Shown here piece after piece: positions 18,300 to 26,648 of a stretch of 64,000 bases of DNA. Source of the stretch: an uncultured Dehalococcoidia bacterium (GTDB taxonomy: Bacteria; Chloroflexota; Dehalococcoidia; Lucifugimonadales; UBA1123); contig CATOSI010000002.1 in NCBI GenBank assembly GCA_951812505.1, positions 992,001-1,056,000 on the forward strand, given 5' to 3'. Below the pieces are notes generated by a model. The model searched no databases. It saw only the letters and a list, made by a program, of their open reading frames with translations, and was not told the origin of the DNA. The position numbers and the translations under genes were made by a program. Position 1 is the stretch's first letter; each line of letters opens with the position of its first letter.

Positions 18300-18891
18300 T
18301 GGAGCTCCGGCTCGTCTCGAAAGTCGAAATGTCGTCCTCTGCCTCCAGTGTCAGGCCGATGTCGTCCAGCCCGTTAAGCAGGCAGTAGCGGCGGAACGGC
18401 TCGACGCTGAAGTTCGCAACCACCTCTTCGTTGTCGTCCCAGACGCGCTCGGCCTCCAGGTCAACGTGCAGTCGGTATCCGGGGTCGTTCTCCGCGTTCT
18501 CGATGATCTTCTGGACTGTCTCTTCAGGAAGCACGACAGGCAGCAGCCCGTTCTGGAAGCAGTTATTGTGGAATATGTCGGCGAAGCTGGGCGCTATGAC
18601 GACTTTGATCCCGTACTGGCCGAGAGCCCAGGGAGCGTGTTCCCTGGAGGAGCCGGAACCGAAATTTCTGCCCGCGACGATAATCTCTGCGTTCTCGTAG
18701 CCCGGCTTGTTGAGAACGAAGTCGGAATTGGGCGAACCGTCCTCGTTGTACCGCCAGTTGAAGAACAGGAACTCGCCGAATCCGGTACGTTCCACGCGCT
18801 TCAGGAACTGCTTGGGGATGATCTGGTCAGTGTCCACGTTGACCCGGTTCATCGGAAGAACCACGCCGTTCATCTTGTTGAATGGATCCAT
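18277..18891 (-). CDS. leuD: 3-isopropylmalate dehydratase, small subunit
   Basis: Small (swivel-domain) subunit of the leucine-pathway aconitase homologue. Key motifs are VDTDQIIPKQFLKR near the N-terminus and GSGSSREHAPWAL, the substrate-binding loop. 204 residues, normal for bacterial LeuD. AGGAG lies ten bases upstream of the ATG, and a TATACT box (about 18936-18941, minus strand) could be the -10 element, although no good -35 is seen. leuC is not in the window, so the large subunit must be encoded elsewhere. A homoaconitase-like role is possible but less likely. Confidence 0.9.
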   Translation of the reverse strand: MDPFNKMNGVVLPMNRVNVDTDQIIPKQFLKRVERTGFGEFLFFNWRYNEDGSPNSDFVLNKPGYENAEIIVAGRNFGSGSSREHAPWALGQYGIKVVIAPSFADIFHNNCFQNGLLPVVLPEETVQKIIENAENDPGYRLHVDLEAERVWDDNEEVVANFSVEPFRRYCLLNGLDDIGLTLEAEDDISTFETSRSSNGGVLTF

Positions 18892-19005
18892 ATTTAGTTT
18901 ACTCCTGGATGTTTCGATATACGGCTCATTGTAGTATAGCGTGAGCGAGATTTCATAATATATCTGGGCTGACAGACACTAGCAAACGGATACTATCGGG
19001 AGGCG

Positions 19006-19467
19006 TCATCGTGTAACGCTAGGGACGAAATCAATGTCCGCTTTGGACGGGAAGCGGAACGAGAACTTTGTCCTGTGATTCGGATGCGTAATGGCAAAGT
19101 CCCCTTGGCTAATTATGTCCATGCCTATCAGAACATCAGCATCATCTCCAGCCAGATCGCTGCTTGTGACCAAGATGTCGTGAAACTCAAGATCGTTAGG
19201 CAACATGACTCTTACCAGGTAAGTGTTTGCCAAGTAAGGGGGACCATTGACTTGGAAGACTTCGGTGAGACCGGTCGAAATCAGATCAAGCTTCTCGACG
19301 ACACGGTGAGCGATAACGCTGTTGGTGGCACCGGTATCCCATACGGCCCTGAATGGGAACCATTCAGAAGTATGGTCATTCATGGGAGATATCAAGCAAT
19401 CAGTATGTATCTCGTTTACCAGATGTCCGTAGTGTACGGTGAAGCTAATTGATGATGGGTTTCGCAT
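19006..19467 (-). CDS. Retropepsin-like aspartic protease (clan AA)
   Basis: 153 residues. AVWDTGATNSVIA is the catalytic D-T/S-G motif of single-domain, retroviral-type aspartic proteases, which act as dimers. The second typical strand, DVLIGMDIISQGDFAI, follows near the C-terminus, so the fold is complete. Its ATG overlaps the stop of the upstream DUF5678-like gene (TAATG), which implies translational coupling. Natural substrates of these small bacterial proteases are poorly known. Base composition is less GC-rich than that of the neighbouring metabolic genes, hinting at an acquired pair. Confidence 0.85.
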   Translation of the reverse strand: MRNPSSISFTVHYGHLVNEIHTDCLISPMNDHTSEWFPFRAVWDTGATNSVIAHRVVEKLDLISTGLTEVFQVNGPPYLANTYLVRVMLPNDLEFHDILVTSSDLAGDDADVLIGMDIISQGDFAITHPNHRTKFSFRFPSKADIDFVPSVTR

Positions 19468-19724
19468 TATGGAAGCGGTATACGTGAACGGATGGTTAGG
19501 GTGTAATCCTTGCTGCCCGCTGAGACCTTCTGTATTAGGAAGGATCCCAGTTCGTGGGTCTTCTGGGTTTGGCTCAACGCTTCACCCGCGCTGTCGTAGG
19601 CTCCCAGAACTTTGCCGTTCTTGATTGCGACAACTTTTCCGTCATATTTCTGAACCATCTCATCCTGGCTATCGCGGTAGAACTGAAATTCCTTCCGCAA
19701 CGTGTCCGTAACTGCGGTTGTCAC
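19467..19724 (-). CDS. DUF5678-like small protein
   Basis: 85 residues. The pattern YRDSQDEMVQKYDGKVVAI, then NGKVLGAYDSAGEAL and ELGSFLIQKV, matches the small domain often annotated DUF5678, whose function is unknown. A GTG at 19724 is the likely start because AGGAGG lies seven bases upstream; the longer frame from 19760 would place that site inside the coding region. It is coupled to the retropepsin-like protease gene by TAATG overlap. The pairing suggests a substrate, inhibitor or partner relationship, but this is inference. Confidence 0.7.
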   Translation of the reverse strand: MTTAVTDTLRKEFQFYRDSQDEMVQKYDGKVVAIKNGKVLGAYDSAGEALSQTQKTHELGSFLIQKVSAGSKDYTLTIRSRIPLP

Positions 19725-19870
19725 TTTCTGACCTCCTGAATGCGGCTCGCTTCTTAGCATGGATGTATTATAGCGCGTAAGTTGTGAATCTGGACAAGCG
19801 ACGATGCCTACCCTATCCTAAGTGGACGATCCAAACGGGTTTTACTATGTGTTTTGAAAGGAGTCCCAGA

Positions 19871-20926
19871 TTGGCTAGATTCAAGGTGGCCGTTCAGAGG
19901 CCGACCAACGTGACCTACGCATTGGGCGGAGGCGATTACGATTATGAAATGGAATACCTGTCCACTATTGACGCGGAGATAGTGGAGTTCGATGCCGCCA
20001 GCGAAGGTGAGTTCATTGAGCAGGTCAAGGACTGCGACGCGCTGATTGCCAGGGGCGACAGGGTTACTGCTAACGTCATAGACAACCTGCAGAATTGCAA
20101 GATCATCGCGCTGGGGAGCGTCGGCGCGGACACCGTGGATGTCGGTGCGGCTACCGCCTGTAATATTCCGGTGACCAATGTGCCGGATACCTTCATCGAA
20201 GAGGTTGCCGACCATACGATGATGCTCCTGCTGGCGACTTTCCGGCGGTTGACTCTTATGGACAAGTACACGCGCGACGAGAGGTGGGGCCAGGGCAGGC
20301 CCTACCTGAACCAGTTCCCGCGCCTGTACGGCCAGACGCTGGGATTCGTGTCGTTCGGACACGTTGCGCGGGCTACGGCTTTGAGGGCGCAGCCATTCGG
20401 ATTGCGAATGCTCGCCTTCGACCCGTACATCGAGGAACTCACGATGACCAGCTACGGGGTTGAGCCGGTCAGCCTGGACGAGGTTCTGCAGCGGTCCGAC
20501 TTTGTGTCCATGCACGCGCCCGCAACGTCCGAGGTACACCATATGCTCACTGAGCGACACTTTCGGATGATGAAGCCGACCGCGCTGTTCATCAACAATG
20601 GACGCGGTCCGACGGTGGACGAAGCCGCTCTTATCAAAGCCCTGGAAGAGGGCTGGATAGCGGGCGCCGGGCTGGACGTTACCGAGATAGAGCCGCCCGA
20701 ACCGGACAACCCGCTTCTGAAGATGGAGAACGTGATACTCACTCCGCACGTGGCCTCCGCGTCGTCCAGGATGTCGCCCGAGGCGCGGCGCAGGGTTGGA
20801 CAGGAGATTTCTCTGGTACTGAGCGGACGCTGGCCCAGAACCTGCGTGAATCCGACTGTGCTGAACAAGACCGATCTCATTCGCTGGCAGCCGTACTCCA
20901 TGGAACGCGGCCCTGGGTCCGGCTGA
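19871..20926 (+). CDS. D-isomer-specific 2-hydroxyacid dehydrogenase family protein
   Basis: 351 residues from TTG 19871, which has AAAGGAG seven bases upstream; an earlier in-frame ATG (19784) would add 29 unlikely residues. The catalytic triad of the family is present: Arg in FINNGRGPTVDEAAL, Glu in GLDVTEIEPPEP and His in LTPHVASAS. The NAD-binding loop reads LGFVSFGHVARA, in which the usual GxGxxG is degenerate (S-F-G-H-V-A), so cofactor handling may differ. The family includes phosphoglycerate and glyoxylate/hydroxypyruvate reductases; the substrate is unknown. A bidirectional terminator separates it from the convergent MFS gene. Confidence 0.85.
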   Translation: MARFKVAVQRPTNVTYALGGGDYDYEMEYLSTIDAEIVEFDAASEGEFIEQVKDCDALIARGDRVTANVIDNLQNCKIIALGSVGADTVDVGAATACNIPVTNVPDTFIEEVADHTMMLLLATFRRLTLMDKYTRDERWGQGRPYLNQFPRLYGQTLGFVSFGHVARATALRAQPFGLRMLAFDPYIEELTMTSYGVEPVSLDEVLQRSDFVSMHAPATSEVHHMLTERHFRMMKPTALFINNGRGPTVDEAALIKALEEGWIAGAGLDVTEIEPPEPDNPLLKMENVILTPHVASASSRMSPEARRRVGQEISLVLSGRWPRTCVNPTVLNKTDLIRWQPYSMERGPGSG

Positions 20927-20950
20927 AGATAACTGACGTCTGAAGCAAAC

Positions 20951-20989
20951 AGATAACGGGCGCGGTTTAACAAACCGCGCCCGTTATCT
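20951..20989. terminator. Bidirectional terminator between convergent genes
   Basis: An 18-bp GC-rich stem (arms 20951-20968 and 20972-20989) with a three-base AAC loop lies between two convergent stop codons (20926 and 20997). The arms end in AT-rich bases on both sides, consistent with use from both strands. Confidence 0.8.
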
Positions 20990-20996
20990 ATCTAAG

Positions 20997-22304
20997 TCAG
21001 ACACTCTCAGGCTGCTTGCGTGGCTGTTTTGCCAGAAGCACGATCAGCATAGTGAAAAATCCCAGCGCGGCGAATGCCGCAAAAGCGGGGAGATAGCTCT
21101 CCTCGCCCGCAGTCGTCAGGTAGTCGAATACGACGCCCGGCACAAGCGCGCCAATCGCCTGGCCGAATGTTGTGAAGGGCTCGGTAATGCCTCTGATGGC
21201 GCCGAGAGACTGCCGTCCGAAGTAGTCCGCGTAGGCGACTGGAGGAATGGTCAGCATTCCTCCCAGTCCGAATCCGAACAGTGCGGAGTACGCCAGCGCC
21301 TCGATGGGCGTGTCCGTAGTGACGAACAGGGCCGAACCCGCCGCCATGACGAGCGCGACCGCGGCCATGACGTATCGAGGGGAGATGTTCTCGACCACTC
21401 GCCCCCACACGATCCCCCCTATGCCCAGAAAGGCGGCGTTCAGGCTGATGCCGATCCCGGCAGTTGTCGCGGTGAGTCCCTGGTCGCGGAAGAAAGCTGC
21501 CGCGTGGGTATTGGTGCCGGCCTGCACCAGGAACAACAGTCCGGTGGCAACCGCTAGAATCCACAGCGCGGGCGTCCTCATAGCTTCCTTCAGAGTCCAG
21601 GCAGGTTCCTCCTGCTGCGACGCCGATTCGTTTGCCTCTTCCTCACTCTCGTCGCCGTCCGGGTGAAGGCCGACGTCCTCGGGTCTCTGCGCTATGAGCA
21701 GCGACACAGGAAGCAGCGCTATCACCCACACCATGACCCCCAGCACGAACCAGGCGTCTCTCCAGCCGCTCTGGGCGATTACAAGAGACGCTATGAGCGG
21801 GAACAACACCATCCCCACGGAATGGGTCATAGACAGGATTCCGTTGACCCTGCCCCTCATTCTGATAAACCAGCGGGAAACGACGACCGACGCGCCTATC
21901 TGTATGGGACTGGAGAATATGACTCGTCCCGTGCCGTAAGCGAGATAGAATGCCCAGGGGATCGCGGCGCCGAATATGGAGATGGTGGATGTGGCCCAGG
22001 CGAGCGAAATGGTGGAGAATCCGAGAATCAGGACGCTGGCAGTCAGGACCATGCGGGCGCCGAATCGGTCCACCAGCCATCCGATTATGGGCGAAGTGAA
22101 GGTGGCGGCGAGACCTCCCAGGCTGGACGCACCCGCAATCATGGTGCGGCTCCAGCCGAGTTCATCGGACAGTGGGTAAACGAAGACGGCTATGGTCAGG
22201 CTGGCCGCGGCGTTGCGGACGAATATGGACGCGCCTGCCGAAGAGAGAATCACCCATCCGTAGAAAAATGGGGTGCGACGGGCTAGGCGTGGAGCCAGGT
22301 TCAC
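20997..22304 (-). CDS. MFS transporter, oxalate/formate-antiporter-like
   Basis: 435 residues from a GTG start, with about 12 membrane segments. The N-terminus FFYGWVILSSAGASIFVRN and the TM2-3 loop GWLVDRFGARMVL are typical of the OFA/monocarboxylate branch of the major facilitator superfamily. A charged central loop (about 200-225, rich in Glu and Asp) separates the two halves. Probably carries an organic anion; the actual substrate cannot be read from sequence. A related but different transporter lies at 46761-48284. It faces the 2-hydroxyacid dehydrogenase gene, which could be a functional link. Confidence 0.85.
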   Translation of the reverse strand: MNLAPRLARRTPFFYGWVILSSAGASIFVRNAAASLTIAVFVYPLSDELGWSRTMIAGASSLGGLAATFTSPIIGWLVDRFGARMVLTASVLILGFSTISLAWATSTISIFGAAIPWAFYLAYGTGRVIFSSPIQIGASVVVSRWFIRMRGRVNGILSMTHSVGMVLFPLIASLVIAQSGWRDAWFVLGVMVWVIALLPVSLLIAQRPEDVGLHPDGDESEEEANESASQQEEPAWTLKEAMRTPALWILAVATGLLFLVQAGTNTHAAAFFRDQGLTATTAGIGISLNAAFLGIGGIVWGRVVENISPRYVMAAVALVMAAGSALFVTTDTPIEALAYSALFGFGLGGMLTIPPVAYADYFGRQSLGAIRGITEPFTTFGQAIGALVPGVVFDYLTTAGEESYLPAFAAFAALGFFTMLIVLLAKQPRKQPESV

Positions 22305-22416
22305 TAAGCAGTCACCTCAATGAAAAATCGCCAAATCCAAGCGAATGGCGAGATGCTAACATCTTCGTCAATGTCGGTCAAACGAGGTCTCAGCTTCGGA
22401 AAGGTCTCTGTTCCTC

Positions 22417-24045
22417 CTAGTCGTCAAGAATGCTTCTTGCGAGTTCCCGAGCTTCGTCCAGATTGTCAACGAAGCGGTCCTCCGGTATCTCCCTGAACAC
22501 GTTGAACGAGTTCAGACTAGTGGCTACCGGGCCGGAAAGGTTCATTACTATGCACTCGGTATCCTCATCTCCTGCACCGCTTATCAGCTGCTCCATTATC
22601 AGGGCGGCGCTGTCGTCCATGTGGGTAGTATCCGAGAAGTCGAATATGACCACCTCATGCTCGTGGATATCTGCGCTGACCACACGCACCAGTTCATTTG
22701 CGGATGAGACGGAGAAGTGTCCCCGGAATGCCAGCAGTCCGGTTCGGGCCTGGAACATATCGAACTCATCGTCGTCTCCGTCCGTGTCGGACAGGAAAGT
22801 CTGGTCCAGCAGCGGTACGGACACAACACTGTCTAGTTCCAACTGTTCGGACTGTCGCGACCTCATTACCGCAGATGCGATGAGACCCAGAGCCACGGCC
22901 GTAACCAGATCTACGAAGACCGTCAGGAAGAGCGTCATCAGCATCACCATGAGGTATTGGCCCGGTATGCGGTGAATTCGGGTGACGAAACGCCAGTCAA
23001 TGATGTCCCAGCCAACTTTGATAAGGATGCCTGCCAGCGCCGCATGGGGGATGGGTTCGGCGATCTGACCCAGGCCGAGTACCAGGGCCAGCAGTACGAT
23101 GGACCGCAGCGCGCCCGAAACAGGGGTGCGTCCACCGGCGCGGATATTGACTACCGTGCCCATAGTTGCCCCAGCGCCCGGAAGTGCCCCTACTATGCCT
23201 GCCACCAGGTTGCCCAGCCCCTGCCCCATTAGTTCCCGGTTCGGGTTGTGCCTGGTGCGCGTGATAGAGTCGGCTACCAGCGAGGTCAGAAGGCTGTCAA
23301 TGGAGCCGAGAAGCGCGAGTATGAACGCCGGCTGCAGCGCGCTCGCCAGGAAGCCCGGCGTGATTTCCGGTATGAAGAGTTCCGGCAGGCCGGATGGAAC
23401 TTTACCGATGACCGGAGCGTCAGTGAAAAAGAAGAACGCGGCGGCCGTTCCCAGAATCAGCGCGATCAATGGCCCGGGTACGAACTTGCTCAGCTTAGTG
23501 GGCCAGAATATGCCCGCCAGTAGAGCTACAAGCCCGACGATTAGAGCGTCCGGGTTGAGGCTTGTGAACGCGTTCGGCCATTCCCGAATCGAGTTGAGCG
23601 GTCCCCCGGATACGGTGGATGCTCCCAGGAACGGGAGTACCTGTATGGTCATGACGATTACGCCGATGCCCGTCATGAATCCAGATATGACGGAGTACGG
23701 AGTGTATGTGACGAAGCTCCCTATTCTCAGTATGCCCAGACAAATCTGCAGAATGCCTGCCATCATGACGATGGTGAATGCCTTCGTGAGGTCGCCGTCG
23801 GCGTGCTGTGTCACGACGACAGCCATCGCGATGGTCATTGGTCCGGTTGGCCCGCTAATCTGCGAGGGCGTGCCTCCGAACACCGCCGCGAAGAATCCGA
23901 CGGCAATAGCGCTGTATATGCCCGCTATGGGGCCCAGCCCGGATGCTACTCCGAAAGCCAGCGCCACAGGCAGGGCGACTATTGTCGCCGTAACGCCTCC
24001 GAAGATGTCTCCTGACAGCCTGTTGAGGTCGTAAGAAATACGCAA
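22417..24045 (-). CDS. SulP family anion transporter with C-terminal STAS domain
   Basis: 542 residues. It begins LSGDIFGGVTATIVALPVALAFGVASGLGP, the SulP signature region (10-14 membrane segments), with GGTPSQISGPTGPMTI in the substrate-binding half-helix region. The cytoplasmic STAS domain (about 440-540) contains VIFDFSDTTHMDDSAA, equivalent to the phospho-acceptor region of anti-sigma antagonists. SulP members carry sulfate, bicarbonate or other anions; BicA-like bicarbonate uptake is equally possible. The start is a TTG with GGAG about 11 bases upstream. Confidence 0.9.
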   Translation of the reverse strand: MRISYDLNRLSGDIFGGVTATIVALPVALAFGVASGLGPIAGIYSAIAVGFFAAVFGGTPSQISGPTGPMTIAMAVVVTQHADGDLTKAFTIVMMAGILQICLGILRIGSFVTYTPYSVISGFMTGIGVIVMTIQVLPFLGASTVSGGPLNSIREWPNAFTSLNPDALIVGLVALLAGIFWPTKLSKFVPGPLIALILGTAAAFFFFTDAPVIGKVPSGLPELFIPEITPGFLASALQPAFILALLGSIDSLLTSLVADSITRTRHNPNRELMGQGLGNLVAGIVGALPGAGATMGTVVNIRAGGRTPVSGALRSIVLLALVLGLGQIAEPIPHAALAGILIKVGWDIIDWRFVTRIHRIPGQYLMVMLMTLFLTVFVDLVTAVALGLIASAVMRSRQSEQLELDSVVSVPLLDQTFLSDTDGDDDEFDMFQARTGLLAFRGHFSVSSANELVRVVSADIHEHEVVIFDFSDTTHMDDSAALIMEQLISGAGDEDTECIVMNLSGPVATSLNSFNVFREIPEDRFVDNLDEARELARSILDD

Positions 24046-24113
24046 TCTAAGATAGGCTCCATAGGGGGTGGTGCATGGCGATTATATGATGAATGGTCTG
24101 ATTGTTAAAGTCT

Positions 24114-25154
24114 TCAGCGATTCGCGCGAAGTTGCAGGAGGAGGTCGAGCGCACGCGACCTGTCAGAATCGGAGAGCCCGAGGCGGACAGCGCGGCCAAG
24201 ATCTTCCATCGCGCGGTCAACATTTCCCATGTCGGTCAATATCAACGCGCGTCGTAGATATGCCGGGCCGTAGTACGGCTGGATTTCCAGCGCGTGCTCC
24301 ACCGAGTTCAGAGCGAGGCCGAACTCTCCTTGTTCGTGGTGCTCCTCCGCATGTCTGAGGAAGGTGATGGGTGTGTCTCCAACCATCCAGTCGCCAATGA
24401 TGATACCTGCCATGAGAGTAATGACGGCGACCGGCAGGACCCACAACCGCCTGTACATCGAATTCATATCTCGGAGGCTTTCGGGCCATCCGACGAAGCT
24501 GTAAATTAATCTATATTTGGGCGAGTATGCCATCCCCAGCAGGAATCCACCTGCGAACCCGCCGATGTGGGCGAAGTTGTCTATGCCTGGCATGACGAAG
24601 CCGACAGCCAGGTTGATGGCGGCGAGAGCGAGTAGTCCTATCAGCGTCTGGCGTCCCATCTCGCCCAGAAGCCCCCGATTCGAGAGGAAGAACGCCACAA
24701 GCGCTCCCAGAATGCCGAACACCGCCCCGCTCGCGCCAACTCCTATTATGTTTGGAGAAGCGCTGAGACTGAAGACGTAGCTGGTTATGCTGCCAGCCAG
24801 TCCGGCAAGGATATATATCACCAGGAAGCGGCTGTATCCGTAGAATCGCTCTAGCTGCTGGCCGAATATGAGCAGCCCAATGACGTTGAAGCCCAGGTGG
24901 ATGAGGCCCGAATGCAGGAACATCGCGCTAAACAGGCGCCAGTATTCGCCGGAAGCGATGAGCCAGCTCTCCATGGCGCCGAGCCGTATGAGCACGTCCG
25001 CCGCGGTTGATCCCCCCTGTAGCTCGGTCAGCAAATAGACGCCGACGTTGGCGCTGAGGAGCAGCCACGTCACATACGGCGTCCGGTCGAGTCCGGGGGG
25101 CAGAAGCCTCGTATCGTTCGGGGGGTCTTCGGAGTCAGGGGGTCTTGGAAACAA
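24114..25154 (-). CDS. Rhomboid family intramembrane serine protease with C-terminal TPR
   Basis: 346 residues with about seven membrane segments. The catalytic Ser sits in IIGVGASGAVFGILGA (GASG) and the catalytic His in NFAHIGGFAGGFLLG; the loop motif with HLGFNVIGL is also present. After the last membrane helix (about 233-253) a soluble tail of about 80 residues holds one or two TPR-like repeats (ALNSVEHALEIQPYYGPAYL and the following helix pair), probably for protein binding. The TTG start has AGGA eight bases upstream. Substrates are unknown. Confidence 0.9.
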   Translation of the reverse strand: MFPRPPDSEDPPNDTRLLPPGLDRTPYVTWLLLSANVGVYLLTELQGGSTAADVLIRLGAMESWLIASGEYWRLFSAMFLHSGLIHLGFNVIGLLIFGQQLERFYGYSRFLVIYILAGLAGSITSYVFSLSASPNIIGVGASGAVFGILGALVAFFLSNRGLLGEMGRQTLIGLLALAAINLAVGFVMPGIDNFAHIGGFAGGFLLGMAYSPKYRLIYSFVGWPESLRDMNSMYRRLWVLPVAVITLMAGIIIGDWMVGDTPITFLRHAEEHHEQGEFGLALNSVEHALEIQPYYGPAYLRRALILTDMGNVDRAMEDLGRAVRLGLSDSDRSRALDLLLQLRANR

Positions 25155-25199
25155 AGTAGAGTCCTGGTGACTCTACGATAGCAGGCGCGGGGTCGGGCT

Positions 25200-25817
25200 T
25201 CAACGAGGCGCGTCAATCCACACGAACAAAGTCAGCGGCGGCTCGCCGCCCCAGGCTTCGCCGTCGGGCTCGATCCCCATCTTCCTGACAAACTCCGCTA
25301 TATCGAACGCCTCTTCTTTTCTTGAGCGGCTTCCATATGACCCAAGAATGAGACGACCGCCGGGGGTGAGAAAGTCTCGCAGCAGCCGTCGAATCCCGTC
25401 CGCTAGATGGGACTGGGGCAGGCAGTCCCAGAGCATGTAAACGTAGTCATACCGCATGGGCGGCTGCCACTCCCAAACGTTGCCGACGTGAAAGTTGCCG
25501 GAGAATTCGGGCAGCCTGCCTTTGGCCAGGCCTATAAGTTTAGCTCCAAGGTCCAGTCCGTGAGGGGTGATGTCTATCCCCCGTTCCGCTCCCCAACGAA
25601 CCAGACACGCCAGCAGATACCCGTTGGCGCATCCCACGTCCAGCAGGCTGCCGTCGGAGTCTATGGCGTCGAGTATAGGGCCGCGTTCGGAGCGCCAACG
25701 CTCCGAACCGCCGTGGAATCCCGACTGCTCTATGGGGTCGTCCGACTCGAGATAAGCGGGTTCGAGAGCGCGGAGCTCTCGCTCGTAGTCGGACGGGAAT
25801 TCACTGCGAGCGCTCAC
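25200..25817 (-). CDS. Class I SAM-dependent methyltransferase
   Basis: 205 residues. The SAM-binding motif I is SLLDVGCANGYLLACLV (about residue 55-70) and the acidic end of strand 2 is HGLDLGAKLIGLA; RYDYVYMLWDCLPQ corresponds to motif IV. No substrate-recognition domain is evident. It starts at GTG 16 bases after the ccmE stop, so it is probably expressed with the cytochrome c maturation genes, though no functional link is known. Confidence 0.8.
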   Translation of the reverse strand: MSARSEFPSDYERELRALEPAYLESDDPIEQSGFHGGSERWRSERGPILDAIDSDGSLLDVGCANGYLLACLVRWGAERGIDITPHGLDLGAKLIGLAKGRLPEFSGNFHVGNVWEWQPPMRYDYVYMLWDCLPQSHLADGIRRLLRDFLTPGGRLILGSYGSRSRKEEAFDIAEFVRKMGIEPDGEAWGGEPPLTLFVWIDAPR

Positions 25818-25833
25818 CGGCGAAGAGGCAATC

Positions 25834-26295
25834 TCAGCCCGTATCGCCTTCGGCGGCGACGTACTTGGACGGGCATTTCACGATGACGTTTTCGCTTATG
25901 AACACGCCGTTAGGCTCATAGCTGCCTTCGAGGATGATCTCCGAATGTTCGTTGAAGAAGAGGTCGGGAAGGACGCCCTCGTGCGCGGCGATTAGTGACT
26001 CGGTACCGTCGGTAAGGCGAAATTCCGACAGGGTCGAGCCCGTCGCGCGGTGGAAGGACTCGGGCTCCAGCTTGCCGCTGACCCTCACAGTCTTGCCCTC
26101 AGGAGATGGGCCTATCTCGTTAATCTCGCCCACAGTGTAGTAATAGACCGTGGCTCCGGCGAACGCCTGAAAGGCGAAATAGCCGAGCGCGCCCACCAAT
26201 ACCACGAAGGCTATCAGCAGCTTGACGCGGTGGGACGACACCATGCCGTCGGGAGAAGGTTGAGTTTCGGGTAGTGGCGCAAGTACCTGGGACAT
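25834..26295 (-). CDS. ccmE: Cytochrome c maturation heme chaperone CcmE, CxxxY variant
   Basis: 153 residues: a basic N-terminal part, one membrane anchor (VKLLIAFVVLVGALGYFAFQAF), then an OB-fold with VRVSGKLEPES, FRLTDGTESLIAAHEG and VLPDLFFNEHSEIILEG. Classical CcmE binds heme covalently through a His in VLAKHDENY. Here the equivalent reads VIVKCPSKY, that is Cys-Pro-Ser-Lys-Tyr, the CxxxY form known from archaea and some bacteria. The protein should pass heme to apocytochromes outside the membrane. It follows the ccmC and ccmD-like genes on the same strand. Confidence 0.92.
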   Translation of the reverse strand: MSQVLAPLPETQPSPDGMVSSHRVKLLIAFVVLVGALGYFAFQAFAGATVYYYTVGEINEIGPSPEGKTVRVSGKLEPESFHRATGSTLSEFRLTDGTESLIAAHEGVLPDLFFNEHSEIILEGSYEPNGVFISENVIVKCPSKYVAAEGDTG

Positions 26296-26342
26296 TTGGT
26301 TCTCTGGAATCTGCCTGTGAAGCTGAAATATTGTGTCTGTCG

Positions 26343-26648
26343 TCAGTTCTGGTCCGATGCCTGCCTGTCACGCTCTTCGAGGGCACGCTTGAGGGCCTCG
26401 ATTTCACCCTGCATCTCCCGCTGCCGCCTGGACACGTAGAATACGTAAACGAAGAAAGCCGCCCATGTGATGATGAATACGGCAAACAGGAAGGGAAGGT
26501 TTGCTTCCGGGTCGCTGCCCTGCTGAGCCGGGGAGACCGCCTCCACACCGCCCAGTACCGACCACCAAATCAGCGCCAGGCTGATAAGCGCTCCCAGGAG
26601 CGTTATCCGGAGGGCCGGACCGCTATGCCATTCTCTGGTGAAGTTCAT
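26343..26648 (-). CDS. ccmD: CcmD-like small membrane protein
   Basis: 101 residues with two hydrophobic segments. The second (FLFAVFIITWAAFFVYVFYV) followed by a basic, helical tail (SRRQREMQGEIEALKRALEE) is the CcmD arrangement, a subunit that helps release holo-CcmE from CcmABC. An extra N-terminal helix is not usual for CcmD, so this may be a lineage-specific variant. ATG 26648 (after a TTG) overlaps the end of ccmC by 26 bases. The call rests on position and topology rather than on conserved residues. Confidence 0.65.
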   Translation of the reverse strand: MNFTREWHSGPALRITLLGALISLALIWWSVLGGVEAVSPAQQGSDPEANLPFLFAVFIITWAAFFVYVFYVSRRQREMQGEIEALKRALEERDRQASDQN

